NCBI GenBank assembly: GCA_963920705.1
Contig: OY987226.1
Location: 8,744,501 to 8,808,500, forward strand
Source of the DNA: Odiellus spinosus
Taxonomy: Eukaryota > Arthropoda > Arachnida > Opiliones > Phalangiidae
Reading direction: 5' to 3'
DNA: 64,000 nt
Below are positions 25,701 through 33,267 of the stretch, in pieces. Each line of letters starts with the position of its first letter. The stretch's first letter is position 1. Under the pieces are notes generated by a model. The model had not been told where the DNA came from. It did no database searches and was given only the letters and a program-made list of their open reading frames with translations. The position numbers and the translations under genes were made by a program.

Positions 25701-27731
25701 ATTCGAAATTGAAGATGAACTTGCAGGGTCAGCGCGCCATAGGTGTACACTCTTTACGCGCCGGTCTGATAAGAGATGTCGCTATCGTAGTTCCCATTCA
25801 GATTGGCTAAGCTATGATGAGAGAGACAAACTAGTTGGTAACCCCTCCACTCGCGCTTCGAGACTTGACTGGTTTCCCATAGCAACGGGTATAATACACG
25901 GATAGAGTGAGGCGCAGACGCGTCATCTATTGGGATAATTCGTCACTAAATTTGTATCCCAATGGCCGTACCCGCTGTAAGTTGGTTTATGAGTATGGAA
26001 ATTTCGAATTCGTCAATTTGAATAGTATTTTCGGAAAGATCGTTATATCAAGAATCCATTCAGGTTCCATAAGAATATCCTCCCAAACTTTGTAGCAAAA
26101 GTTCGTCTGCTTCGAATCGATTTTTCAAGTAAATCGCTCCTGACATCTATTATTAACCCGCGCCACTAACGACCTTGACATAATATTTTGGATAATAAAA
26201 ATGGAGCCGACCGAAAAAAAGATCTAAGCCTACAAATGTTGCGAAAATTGCAGACGAACTTTTGTTACAAAGTTTGGGAGGATGGTACCAGAGGCTATAG
26301 CTATGCTCCCATATTCTTATGGAACCCGAATGGATTCTTGGTTATATGTATATAGAATATGTCAGAAAAAAGTAATGGCAGACTAAAAATTTATATTTGA
26401 AGTTTTAAAAGAGAGATAGTTTTATGTGATATCAACAGAATTAACTATCTGATCCGGTTGTCACTTTTGAATCCAACAAAACGAAACTATATATAAACTA
26501 AATATATATTTTCAATCAAACGAGGCTCTAATAGAGCAATTCAACAAAGACCAAGGCCCTCTTTTCTCGTCTTCTCTTATATAGCGCGCAGTATTCGATG
26601 AACTAATTTGAAAGGGGATGACGTGTACTGGTTGTATTACAAAACCTAAAGATTGGTGGCCTCTACTAGGGCTTCAATCACCCGTAGCTGTTAGGTTCTC
26701 ATCATCGGAGAAAACGAACACCAAAGAAGATATTATAGAAAAAAAGAGGAGAAAGAGGAAAAATCTTGCTATAAGATAAGAGATAAGGATGTCAAGAAGC
26801 GTTCAAAGATTGCAACAAGAATAAGGCTAATCTTTACTTCATCCCTTAGATAACAAATTCCATGGGATCTGAGGCAGAAATTAGTCAAGTACGAGCTGAA
26901 AAGCAATTCAAGACTACAGCAAAGAGCCTTCGCGAAGGATATGGTCTAAATTTAGCCGACTATCAATTTCCAGAAGGAGCTTCCTGCCTAGATGTATACG
27001 AAAAATCGAGCCATGTTAGCGAGTAAAGGATGTTAATACGCTTATTTTATCTTTTTTTTTTTTTCCTTATAGATATATATCTAGAAAGGGTACGATAAAA
27101 CATGAATTTAGGACTACGAGGTTAATTGAGACATCCACAGCGGTACAGACATTAGTAATAGTCGAAAAGGCACGCAATTTTGTATAGAAACAGTATAACT
27201 AGACGGCATACCCATTAATAATCAAATTTAAATTAAAAGTTTCTCTAAGTTACTTGCCAAACATTTTTAGAATTTAGATGGCCTTTCCCCGAATTGATTT
27301 TACAATTTTAAATCGTGTGTATATTTTCCATTAAAAGGGAGGTCAAAAGATCTTTAAGAAAATGGTGCTTCATTTTCAGAAATTGTTAGATATTTAACGG
27401 ACACGACATTTAGAGATTTCCAAGATATTTTGGGAGCGATTTTGTAGTTTTACTGTTTAGAGGTTTTGAGATTTTGGCAAAAGTCAGACCCCTTACACGA
27501 CACTAGCGCGTTTTTGGAAATAAGATCTATAAACAGGGCTGTAATTCATACTACCTTTTAAGATCCAAGAACTTAGCATCAAGAAAAACTTACAAAAGTG
27601 TCCTTAATGGGTTCATCCAAGGTGTCAAATTTGGTACCAATATGCGCGCTGGGCGAACCAGGGACGCTCATATCGCCTTCCAGCGGTTCTTCGTTGGCGA
27701 ATTCTTGAAACGAGGAATCTTGCGACAACTT
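6906..27731 (-). CDS. YIPF6: YIPF6 orthologue, Yip1-family Golgi membrane protein (six exons joined)
   Basis: Joined exons: 27731-27594, 20184-20106, 17789-17747, 16502-16371, 12604-12444, 7021-6906. They give about 222 residues, against 236 in human YIPF6 as I recall it. Every junction keeps frame and every intron is GT-AG (introns about 7.4, 2.3, 1.2, 3.8 and 5.4 kb). The protein has an acidic, Ser/Pro-containing cytosolic N-terminus, then MRDLKAVGTKFFHVLYP, DLWGPL, GGPQFTEVF, LNSKLLGGN, SFFQSVCVLGYC, CRLVLL, and near the C-terminus LAVYPIFLFYFVISW. All are YIPF6 signatures in the right order. About five hydrophobic segments are visible, the Yip1-family topology. Family knowledge: YIPF proteins sit in early secretory and Golgi membranes and interact with Rab GTPases and other YIPF members. 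The N-terminal methionine is not in the first recognised exon. Identification is very secure; the exact start is not. Confidence 0.95.
7242..7251. promoter_or_regulatory. TCTCGCGAGA palindrome
   Basis: A perfect TCTCGCGAGA palindrome in the last YIPF6 intron. The same decamer is a known core-promoter element of some animal housekeeping genes. Here no promoter context is visible, so function is unproven. Confidence 0.25.
8690..9010. repeat. degenerate minisatellite, ~45-60-bp unit
   Basis: About six diverged copies of a unit resembling AATTCCCTGACTTTACCC followed by ACCTTGTAGCCTCAAT. The words CCTGACTTTACC, CTAAACTTCCCC, CCAGACTTGCCC, TTTGACTTTACCC and CCTCACTTTACCC recur at regular spacing, each followed by a variant of CCTTGTAG and TCAATAATC. 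An old tandem array inside an intron. Confidence 0.6.
9970..10311. mobile_element. 342-bp TTAA MITE, AGTGAGGCTGTCAC family
   Basis: Starts AGTGAGGCTGTCAC after TTAA (9966-9969) and ends GTGACAGCCACACT before TCAA (a mutated TTAA). Full-length relatives are at 23277-23587 and 51372-51846. TTAA target duplication is typical of piggyBac and Kolobok transposons. No coding capacity. Confidence 0.8.
11742..11880. repeat. tandem duplication of ~150 bp, copy A
   Basis: Runs from GGGCTCATTTTTCGACATTT to GTTACGGCCA. Copy B follows after about 11 bp. Shared words include TTCTATTAGTGGCGAGGC, AATAATCTAGGG, ATGTCTACTTTCTATTGGTG and GCCTAGGAGATTGTAGAGAA. Confidence 0.9.
11892..12052. repeat. tandem duplication of ~150 bp, copy B
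   Basis: Second copy, roughly 90% identical to copy A. It carries about 20 extra bases containing a second AGTGGCGAG, itself a small internal duplication. Followed by three spaced copies of AATAGTAACTTTNAGT. Confidence 0.9.
12444..12604 (-). CDS. YIPF6: YIPF6 exon 5 (third and fourth membrane spans)
   Basis: The 161-nt exon encodes ISFFQSVCVLGYCLLAPCLA, LIVCRLVLLASEQTLGLFIV and RFVVTMLGFAWATF. Acceptor TTTTTCAG (12607-12605), donor GTGAGT (12443-12442). FFQS-CVLGYC and CRLVLL are diagnostic. Two hydrophobic spans are separated by a short polar SEQT linker. Reading through the donor gives an open but meaningless extension (poly-Phe), so the splice site rather than the open frame marks the end. 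Confidence 0.95.
12856..13165. mobile_element. 310-bp inverted-repeat element (CCATAAAA-TAAACAACGCCCCGTAG ends)
   Basis: The left end TTCCATAAAAGTAAACAACG, continuing CCCCGTAGTTTAAT, is mirrored by ATTAAGCTACGGGGCGTTGT at the right, continuing TTATTTTTATGGAA. That gives a TIR of about 34 bp with two or three mismatches. No open frame; no clear target duplication could be read. Probably a MITE. Confidence 0.75.
13306..13433. repeat. short inverted repeat (~128 bp)
   Basis: CTTAAATGGGCT...GCCCCTTTAAAGTCGCCTTC on the left pairs with AAGAGAAGAGCATTTAAAAG then GGGCCTTTAAG on the right. It could be a very small MITE or a hairpin. No target duplication identified. Confidence 0.55.
16371..16502 (-). 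CDS. YIPF6: YIPF6 exon 4 (luminal loop and second membrane span)
   Basis: The 132-nt exon encodes ILQGSSEAADNVNSGGPQF, then TEVFIIVWCGSAVVTLNSKL and LGGN plus AT of the next codon. Acceptor TTTTTTCAG, donor GTAAGT (16370-16369). The block GGPQF-EVF-IVW followed by LNSKLLGGN is almost identical to human YIPF6. The loop SSEAADNVNSG is the variable part. Phase 1 in, phase 2 out. Confidence 0.95.
16503..17746 (-). other. YIPF6 intron 3 (1.2 kb)
   Basis: No element or RNA gene recognised; open frames here are unremarkable. Confidence 0.9.
17747..17789 (-). CDS. YIPF6: YIPF6 exon 3 (DLWGPL, start of first membrane span)
   Basis: A 43-nt micro-exon. Its first two bases complete the Trp codon, followed by DLWGPLMLCVFLA and the first two bases of a Met codon. 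Acceptor GTGGCAG, donor GTAAGT (17746-17745). The motif WDLWGPL is a hallmark of Yip1-family proteins. Both junctions keep frame with neighbouring exons, which is strong evidence for so short an exon. Confidence 0.93.
17790..20105 (-). other. YIPF6 intron 2 (2.3 kb)
   Basis: Very AT-rich toward 19.3-20.0 kb, with an AT-rich minisatellite at 19700-20000. A small G+C-rich, CpG-containing patch near 18180-18250 has no recognised feature. Confidence 0.9.
19920..20000. repeat. 30-bp AT-rich tandem repeat, three copies
   Basis: Unit GATAAATTATTAAAATTTAT plus GTTTTATTAC, repeated nearly perfectly three times just upstream (in coordinates) of YIPF6 exon 2. More diverged relatives (GTAATAAAAATTAAATTTGAATAA) extend back to about 19740. 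Confidence 0.85.
20106..20184 (-). CDS. YIPF6: YIPF6 exon 2 (MRDLKAVG segment)
   Basis: The 79-nt exon encodes MRDLKAVGTKFFHVLYPKQK then TALLKD plus the first base of a Trp codon. Acceptor TTTTTAG at 20186-20185, donor GTAAGC at 20105-20104. This is the amphipathic, highly conserved segment that leads into the first membrane span. Human YIPF6 has MRDLKAVGKKFMHVLYP at the same place. Phase 0 in, phase 1 out. Confidence 0.95.
20887..21167. mobile_element. 281-bp MITE, TIR CAAGGAGGATCAGAGAAGGA, 7-bp TSD (copy 1)
   Basis: Ends CAAGGAGGATCAGAGAAGGA and its inverse (TIR at least 34 bp, through AAATGTGGGG), flanked by GTTTTAA on both sides (20880-20886 and 21168-21174). Inner segments also pair (CTCCCACTC with GAGTGGGAG, GTTGTC with GACAAC), so a transcript would fold on itself over most of its length. 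It carries a CACGTG E-box at 21003-21008. Copy 2 at 31657 differs at about three positions, so both insertions are recent. No open frame of note. Confidence 0.95.
21451..21815. mobile_element. TTAA MITE, AGGGAGAATGCAAC family, right end missing
   Basis: Follows TTAA (21447-21450) and starts AGGGAGAATGCAACCTAACA. It shares ATCGA, AATTTACAAACA, ATATTAAACTAGAAATAAATTT and AATAGGCTTAGCTGGATTCA with the complete copy at 28617. The right terminal repeat is absent; similarity stops near AAGCCTACTTTGAAATTT. Its centre (21588-21715) forms a secondary inverted repeat. Confidence 0.75.
22494..22643 (+). CDS. unrecognised short open frame (possible first exon)
   Basis: ATG in an acceptable context opens MAAPSDPPSPSPNSILPSEN PLLQLNY and continues to a possible donor GGGGTAATC near 22643. 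It follows a CpG-containing, G+C-richer stretch (22320-22490). It lies antisense inside YIPF6 intron 1. No family is recognised, no downstream partner exon was found, and codon usage cannot be judged on this length. Most likely chance. Confidence 0.12.
22679..22707. repeat. A(29) homopolymer
   Basis: Uninterrupted run of 29 A within YIPF6 intron 1. No retroposed element is recognisable upstream of it. Confidence 0.95.
22805..22889. repeat. 85-bp hairpin with 26-bp arms
   Basis: The left arm GTAGAAACTAACAAAGCCAC continuing GTGCGC pairs with the right arm ending AAGCTTTGTTAGTTACTAC, with about four mismatches around a 33-base loop. The size suits a tiny MITE or a miRNA-precursor-like fold. No evidence of expression. 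Confidence 0.7.
23277..23587. mobile_element. 311-bp TTAA MITE, AGTGAGGCTGTC family
   Basis: Perfect TTAA on both sides (23273-23276 and 23588-23591). Ends AGTGAGGCTGTCCCC and its inverse ATGCCATCCTCACT. An internal stretch TTTCTGGATTAAGTACTTTC is shared with the diverged copy near 47030. It carries a T run directly inside the left end. Best-preserved target site of the family. Confidence 0.88.
24441..24456. mobile_element. solo right end of AGTGAGGCTGTCAC family
   Basis: CGGTGACAGCCTCGCA directly before TTAA (24457-24460) matches the family terminus. A matching left end was not found, so this is probably a truncated element extending to lower coordinates. Confidence 0.45.
25656..25680. mobile_element. 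solo left end of AGTGAGGCTGTCA family
   Basis: AGTGAGGCTGTCATAGATTT is a clear family terminus, but no matching right end or TTAA is visible nearby. Confidence 0.45.
26049..26340. mobile_element. 292-bp MITE, TIR CAAGAATCCATTC, 7-bp TSD GTTATAT
   Basis: Identical GTTATAT at 26042-26048 and 26341-26347. Left end CAAGAATCCATTCAGGTTCC, right end the inverse (GGAACCCGAATGGATTCTTG). Inner arms TCCTCCCAAACTTTGTAGCA and the inverse (ACAAAGTTTGGGAGGA) pair as well, as do CAGACGAACTTTTG and its inverse. Non-coding. Same TSD length as the CAAGGAGG and CAGAAG families. Confidence 0.9.
27594..27731 (-). CDS. YIPF6: YIPF6 exon encoding the cytosolic N-terminus
   Basis: Reads in frame KLSQDSSFQEFANEEPLEG, then DMSVPGSPSAHIGTKFDTLD and EPIKDTF, ending at a GTAAGT donor (27593-27592). 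The acidic EGDMSVP stretch and the LDEPIKDTF end match the human segment before MRDLKAVG. The likely acceptor is the AG at 27733-27732. It is the first AG after a pyrimidine-rich tract (about 27775-27750) and leaves the exon in phase 0. An in-frame TAA lies upstream at about 27780-27778 with no ATG in between, so the initiator codon must be in another exon, unless the internal Met (of GDMSVP) is used. That would drop the conserved acidic segment and is less likely. Confidence 0.85.
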
Positions 27732-28616
27732 CTTTTCGTTCAGTCCAGGGTTAACAGGGCGAGATGGGAAGAGAAATTAATAGAAAAGCCTCATTAGAAT
27801 CTAAAACAGATTTCCAGAAACCTTTCGCGATTCAGCTGAAATTGTTTTAAAGGAGAGGTATGAAAGAAAACGTCATTTTTATTTCAAATCTTTTTGGTAA
27901 CTTGAATCTTTTTTGATCAGGTTAATCGAACTTATGCAATGTAGAAGTTAACGGTAAATTCATTTTAATAAAATTTAATAATGATTTAATTAACTTACGT
28001 ACGCTTATAATTAATGAAGATTAGGAACGTAACATTTATAATCGATTATATTGATTACGGTCTAATCCGTGTCGTCTGTATAGATTACCTCTTAGCTTAC
28101 ACCCCCATTCGGGCCTAATTTTGGATATTCCAATTAAATAAATTAACTCGTTTTCCTCTACACCAACCCTTTAACTAACTTGCATACGTTAGTTGAGCAG
28201 ATTTGAATAAAGTAGAATTGGGTAAATGAGAAATAGCTAGAAGATTGGCCGTTAGGTAAAATACAACCATTAGCTTTGAAGGTGCTGTTTCTATTAAGGC
28301 GAACGAACATCCCATTTATTAAACTAATTTCCAGTTAAAGCCAAGATATATTGGGATATGGAGAACAGGGCGTGGGTGGGATCTTAAATAAACAACCTAT
28401 TTAGGTTTGATAGCAATGTCTCTTAATTAATCTAACAGCCAAATTTCTCGAGAAGCCAATCTAGGGAGGAAACCACTTGAAACCAAAGAATGTTTTGGAA
28501 ATTTGATTCTGGGAACCATTCACAACGCGAAACTCGAGTTAAAGGACGACTAATTGTAGCTCTTAAGAGTTTTCCGCGAGTAAAAAGGTACAAAGTAATT
28601 GTATACGCTTTCTTAA

Positions 28617-28951
28617 AGGGAGAATGCAACATCAAGTGATTTTTTTATCGATTCCCTATCGTTTAAATAAGCCTAATCCACTAGTAAAAAAATTTAAAAT
28701 TTACCCGGAAAATAGGCTTAGCTGGATTCATGGAGATCCTACATTACCCATATAAGAGTCATCGATCAATGTCATTGCTCGCTAGTACTTGAGTTTAGTA
28801 TATCCAAGAATCCTGCTAAGCCTATTTTGATGTTAAGTTTTAAAAATTTATTTCTAGTTTAATATATGTTTGTAATTTTTTTTACTGGTGGATTAGGCCT
28901 ATTTGAAGGACAAGGAATCGATAGAAAATGTTGTTAGGTTCCATTCTCCCT
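28617..28951. mobile_element. 335-bp TTAA MITE, AGGGAGAATGCAAC family (complete)
   Basis: TTAA at 28613-28616 and 28952-28955. Left end AGGGAGAATGCAACATCAAG; right end GTTAGGTTCCATTCTCCCT. Subterminal arms also pair (ATCGATTCC, AAATAGGCCTAATCCAC, ACTAGAAATAAATTT, AATAGGCTTAGC), making a TIR of well over 100 bp with gaps. Relatives are at 21451 and 52345. TTAA sites are typical of piggyBac-type and Kolobok elements. Confidence 0.88.
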
Positions 28952-29287
28952 TTAAAACGTTCAGAAAAGGGAAGCATTAAACCTAGGACAAAGAATTTCG
29001 ACGTAAACTGATTTTAGGATTGGATATACCGTATGAATAAAAACAAAAAACATCAATTTTGTTCCAAATTCGTGTCCAAAAATGTATTGTCAGGGTTAAT
29101 AAAAACCAAGTTTTCCCACAAGGAGTGACTAGAAGACTGTGCCGTCAACCTTTTGCCACTATATACTAGCAAAAAAATATACATATATTGTATATTTTTA
29201 ATAAACCTTTAGCTGTATACCGCATCATAATCTAATTTGTAATTATAAATTAACAGACATTACATACAGTATTAAGAAAATAATTAC

Positions 29288-29302
29288 CTGATATGTAGCC
29301 AT
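29288..29302 (-). CDS. YIPF6: candidate YIPF6 start exon (MATYQ)
   Basis: On the minus strand an ATG at 29302-29300 opens MATYQ and runs into a possible donor GTAATT at 29287-29286. The phase is 0, which fits the acceptor of the next exon (1.56-kb intron). The joined protein would be about 227 residues, close to the family length. Against it: the exon is only five codons, the donor is mediocre, and the surrounding DNA is plain AT-rich sequence without obvious promoter marks. This is inference from splice phase only; another upstream exon, even outside the window, is equally possible. Confidence 0.22.
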
Positions 29303-30507
29303 TGCGAAATGTTTCAAATGAAACTTGAAATCAGAAAACAGAAATTATCTGAAAATTGAATTTAAAAATTTCAATTAAGTAACGTTAAAATAATTAGAGC
29401 AATTCAGAATGAAATGAAATCTTCAAAATTTAATGAGTTTTAAAGATTTATCCTTAATTACCAAAATTCAGCCCCTGATTTATAAGCAGATTACGATTTT
29501 GTGAAAATCTTATCAAATGATATCAAATTAAATTAACTGCTTTATTATTTAATTCCGCATATCATTAAAATTACTGCTCACTTCAAAAACGAAGATTCAA
29601 ATAAAAATTTCCTCCTTACCTCTCTCAAATTAAGCCTAAATTATATTTTTTACCCTTACCCTTTTTAGATCTAATTAGAAGGTTTGGTAAAAATGTTTTA
29701 AAGAGATGGCTACTCTTGATAAACTTTTTCAGGACTAATCGGAAAAGATATAAATGAATATGCTACCGCGGAGTAATACGCGATGCTTAATAGCTTAAAG
29801 AACGATGTAGTTAGAATATTTTAGGTCTCCTAAAGCTTTTAATTTAAACAGAAACCTAATGGGCGTCGACACTTAAGCCGATTAAAATGAAATAAAAATA
29901 ATAAAAAATAGTAAAAAAAACAACGCCTCTTGGTTGCGGTAAAAAAAGAGAAGGCAAACAGATAAGCGAATAGAGCAAGAAAAAAAGGGGATTAAAGGGA
30001 AGGTAAATACGAAAATTTAATCTTTGTTTAATTTTGGATCGATATACTGTTAAGACGGTTAAGAAAACATTACATACACAAAATACCAAGAATTAATTTA
30101 TTTCTCTATGGTGGCTTGCCTTCCTTTCATTCCTAACCCTATAGGACCAACGAGTTAACCTTCCCCTTAAACGTCATTCAAATCGATTTGATATATTATT
30201 GGTTCCCTTAGTTGGATAGTTTTTCGTAACGCGATTGATGAAAAATACGTTATATTCGTTGTTCGATGAAGGCAAAAAAATAACAAAATAGTGTGAGATT
30301 ATGGCATCGTCAGAGAGTGGCCGCAGTGAAAAGATTAGGGAATTTTGTAATCCCGATTGAGAAAGTAGCAAACAATAGGAGATCTGATGTTTTGGATTCA
30401 AAATGCGCCATGAAGGCAGTAGCTACGATAAATGGAATTAAAATTTCAGGCCACAAAAATTTTTTTTTTTTTAATTAAAATATGTTAAGAGTAATATGCT
30501 ATTTACC

Positions 30508-30907
30508 CCGAGTAAATCATGCTTCAAGTTTATAAGACAACATATATACAATGAAGTGAGTCCGATTTTCTTAGTCCATGGTTTCACTCTAAGTATTCCG
30601 AAATTTGTACAGAAAGGCGACGGCTGGGCGAGACACGCTCCTTCGTTTCGCGAGAGGGAGGGGAGAGTTGTTTTAGGTCGATACATATTCACCCCCGTAA
30701 ACGTCTATATTAGCACCGCCTACTTAGTTCCAATCTCAATCGTTAGAGAGGGCAATATCGAATTCCGTATTTCGACCGTTTAGAATTTTTGCATTTTTTT
30801 TTTTTGCTCACTACACGGGCGAAAGCTCTGACGACAAATCTTTCAGAACCACATACTAATCATAATATGCTATGTTGTGAACTTGAAACATGGATGATTT
30901 ACCTGTG
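30508..30907. mobile_element. 400-bp MITE, GTAAATCAT...TTCAAGTT ends, possible 8-bp TSD
   Basis: TIR approximately GTAAATCATGCTTCAAGTT at the left and its inverse (AACTTGAAACATGGATGATTTAC) at the right. TATTTACC is found on both sides (30500-30507 and 30908-30915), consistent with an 8-bp target duplication as in hAT elements, but the motif resembles the TIR itself, so this is tentative. Relatives lie in the opposite orientation at 52581-53033 and, in part, 41616-41800. Open frames through it are shadows. Confidence 0.78.
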
Positions 30908-31656
30908 TATTTACCAAATTTAAAATAATGTTTCATGCACCGAAAAATTCGTTTTTATCTTTATATTTTAGACAAAATTCATTCCAATGGTCATTCTTTC
31001 TTTATAACTGTACGAAGTTTTAATTTTTATACACAATTTTGTTACACGCGTATTCAGTATATACAACAATGAGGTAGAGGTGAATTTGCCCGAGGGTCGG
31101 AAGGGAAGTATTACACAATTAAAATCGCTCGACTTTCCGTATATAGCTCGAGACTAACAAATGGGCCCAGCAGGGTTATAAAAAGAAATTAAACGTACGT
31201 TTATACGCTTTTAGAGCCTAACTTCGTAATATAAGCTTTAGCCGCGGGAGTCCAGGACTGGCGAATACATTTTTCAACGCGTTTCTTTCACCAAAAACAA
31301 TTTACCTCGAAACAAAGCGCGACTTTCTATTACGTACGTATATAATACTGGAAACGTTTTCGGAATAACAAGAGATTAACCTTTTTGGAATCGCGCTCCT
31401 AATACGTGATACTCATTTAGTTAATTAGAAAAGGAATCCCCGCTGGTTATGTAACACGGATGCTAGAAGCCACACATACCTTAACCAAACGCGATGGGAA
31501 ACTAATTTGCTTCCTATAAACAAAACCTTTTTTTTTTTTTTTTTTGCGACAAAATCATAAGGGGTCTGAAATATGGTGGAAAGGTGGGTTTTCCTTTAGC
31601 CGCATTAGCTGCGGAAAAATCACCAAAAATCTATATTTCTGTCTGGGGGATTGAAT
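30908..31656. other. no recognised gene
   Basis: Somewhat CpG-richer stretch at 31060-31420 without a recognised exon. A 17-18-base T run sits near 31529. Confidence 0.4.
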
Positions 31657-31936
31657 CAAGGAGGATCAGAGAAGGAGAGGAAATGTGGGGCTGCGTTGAG
31701 TTAGAGAGAGAAGAGCCAACCTCCCACTCGGGTGGAAAGGGGGATAGGAAATTCTCGAGGTAAACTGTTGTCACGTGGTCGCTAGCTAGCGCGTCTCATA
31801 AAGGATTCGTTTTACCCACGCGACAACATTTTACCACGAAACGTCTCTACCCCCGTTCTCCCAGAGTGGGAGTTTAGGCCGACGCAGTAGGATCCGCGCC
31901 GTCCCCACATTTCCTCTCCTTCTCTGATCCTCCTTG
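31657..31936. mobile_element. 280-bp MITE, TIR CAAGGAGGATCAGAGAAGGA, 7-bp TSD (copy 2)
   Basis: Nearly identical to 20887-21167: one fewer G in a G run, C for T, and T for A. Flanked by ATTGAAT at 31650-31656 and 31937-31943. The two different target duplications prove two independent insertions. CACGTG at 31772-31777. Confidence 0.96.
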
Positions 31937-31943
31937 ATTGAAT

Positions 31944-32930
31944 CAAGTAAAAACGGTCGGTGTATACTTAAAGGTTTCCATTGGACGATTCTCTTTGTGG
32001 ATATAATTTCCGAGACACGAAAAAAAAAAAATATTTCTCTCTAAATCTATTTTTTCGCGTGCAAGTTTTGATTAGACTACAAAATTTCTTAAGCCTTGGC
32101 ACCGTAAATTATCGTTAGTGATTGCCTAAACAAGATAGTTATAAAATAATTGCTTTTATACGCGTATTATATTAAATAAATGAACCAGTAATCACTTACC
32201 ATTTGAGGGGACACTTTTTTGAGAGTTAAAATGTCCCCATCACGGTTATGGGGTCAGATAATAATAATCAGTAACTTTACTTCAAATCAACGTGTATAGG
32301 CGCCTTGAAGCCCTCGCGAAAATGTCAGGGCTAATGACTAAGATAATCCATGATTGGATAGGGAAAAAAAAATTCGAGCGGTACAAACGCAATAATAGAA
32401 ATACGACCTTCGACGAATTTGATCTAAAAATTGGAAAAATGGTTTTCTTTTAGCACTAAAATATGCCAGTGGAAACCAGTTATTACGAGAAACGTGAGAC
32501 TAGCATTTATGGAAAGGAAAATTCAAGCTTTTTCCAAGGGATAGAAACACTTGATTTCTGTATTGCGAAGTGAACGTTTCGATAATAAAAAACATATTAC
32601 CGATAATATTTCCGGTAGTTCCGCCCAAAAATGTCTTTCTAATTTATGAATTTTAAGATTTCATGATGATAAATCATGTCATTCACCAAAAATTTATGAG
32701 GTTTTCGGTACGCGTTTCTTTTAATCAAACAAAGTGTGTGACCACTACTGAAAATACTGTATTCGTGACCTAACATCATTTTCCCGATGAGACTAAACAC
32801 AAATTAATTTATTACGTAATTTGAATAAATCGCTTGATAAAATGACACTAGCATAAATCAAGTCGCGGAGAGGATATTTAACCTTATTATATTGAAGAGG
32901 ATTTTAAAATTTAAAAGCTATTAATTTTTT
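31944..32930. other. no recognised gene; one short hairpin
   Basis: GGGGACA...TGTCCCC hairpin at 32207-32238. Nothing else recognised. Confidence 0.4.
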
Positions 32931-33267
32931 CAGAAGTAGATGAAACCCTCCTTTGAAGTCTACTTCTCTAATGTTCGATATAGCGCTCCTCTCTGTATGG
33001 GTAAAATTCCCAATTTTAAGAGATCGGAGGGGTCCTACTTCATCCCCCCTGTCTACGGAAAATTGGAAATTCTCTCTCTCCACAAACGACGACGTTTTTC
33101 TGAGGAACTCCGAGGCTGCTAGAGATATTCGCTCGACGAACTCCCGCTCCGAAAATATCTACCATTAGGAGGCGTACGAATCGCGCTTTTTGAAACTAAC
33201 CCATACAGAGAGGGGTAAACAAGACCCGGGAGTAATAGACTTCAAAGGAGGGTTTCATCGGCTTCTG
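32931..33267. mobile_element. 337-bp MITE, TIR CAGAAG..GATGAAACCCTCC, 7-bp TSD ATTTTTT
   Basis: Left end CAGAAGTAGATGAAACCCTC, right end GAGGGTTTCATCGGCTTCTG (TIR about 30 bp with two mismatches, through CTTTGAAGTCTA). A subterminal TCTCTGTATGGGTA also pairs with its inverse. ATTTTTT flanks both sides (32924-32930 and 33268-33274). Overlapping open frames are an effect of base composition. Confidence 0.85.

Larger units (their letters stand above)
20185..27593 (-). other. YIPF6 intron 1 (7.4 kb)
   Basis: Contains the 281-bp MITE (20887-21167), a truncated TTAA element (21451-21815), a 29-base A run (22679-22707), a hairpin (22805-22889), MITEs at 23277-23587 and 26049-26340, and solo ends at 24441-24456 and 25656. 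CpG-richer patches near 22.3-22.5 kb and 24.6-24.9 kb have no assigned gene. Confidence 0.85.
27732..30507. other. upstream flank of YIPF6 exon 1
   Basis: Contains the candidate start exon (29288-29302) and a complete TTAA MITE (28617-28951). No convincing promoter was recognised. Confidence 0.5.

Noticed and set aside
30496..30783. 95-residue plus-strand open frame
   Set aside because: It lies within a MITE with inverted terminal repeats; relatives at 52581 and 41616 do not keep the frame.
32940..33168. Two overlapping 60-71-residue open frames
   Set aside because: They fall inside the CAGAAG MITE with a 7-bp target duplication.
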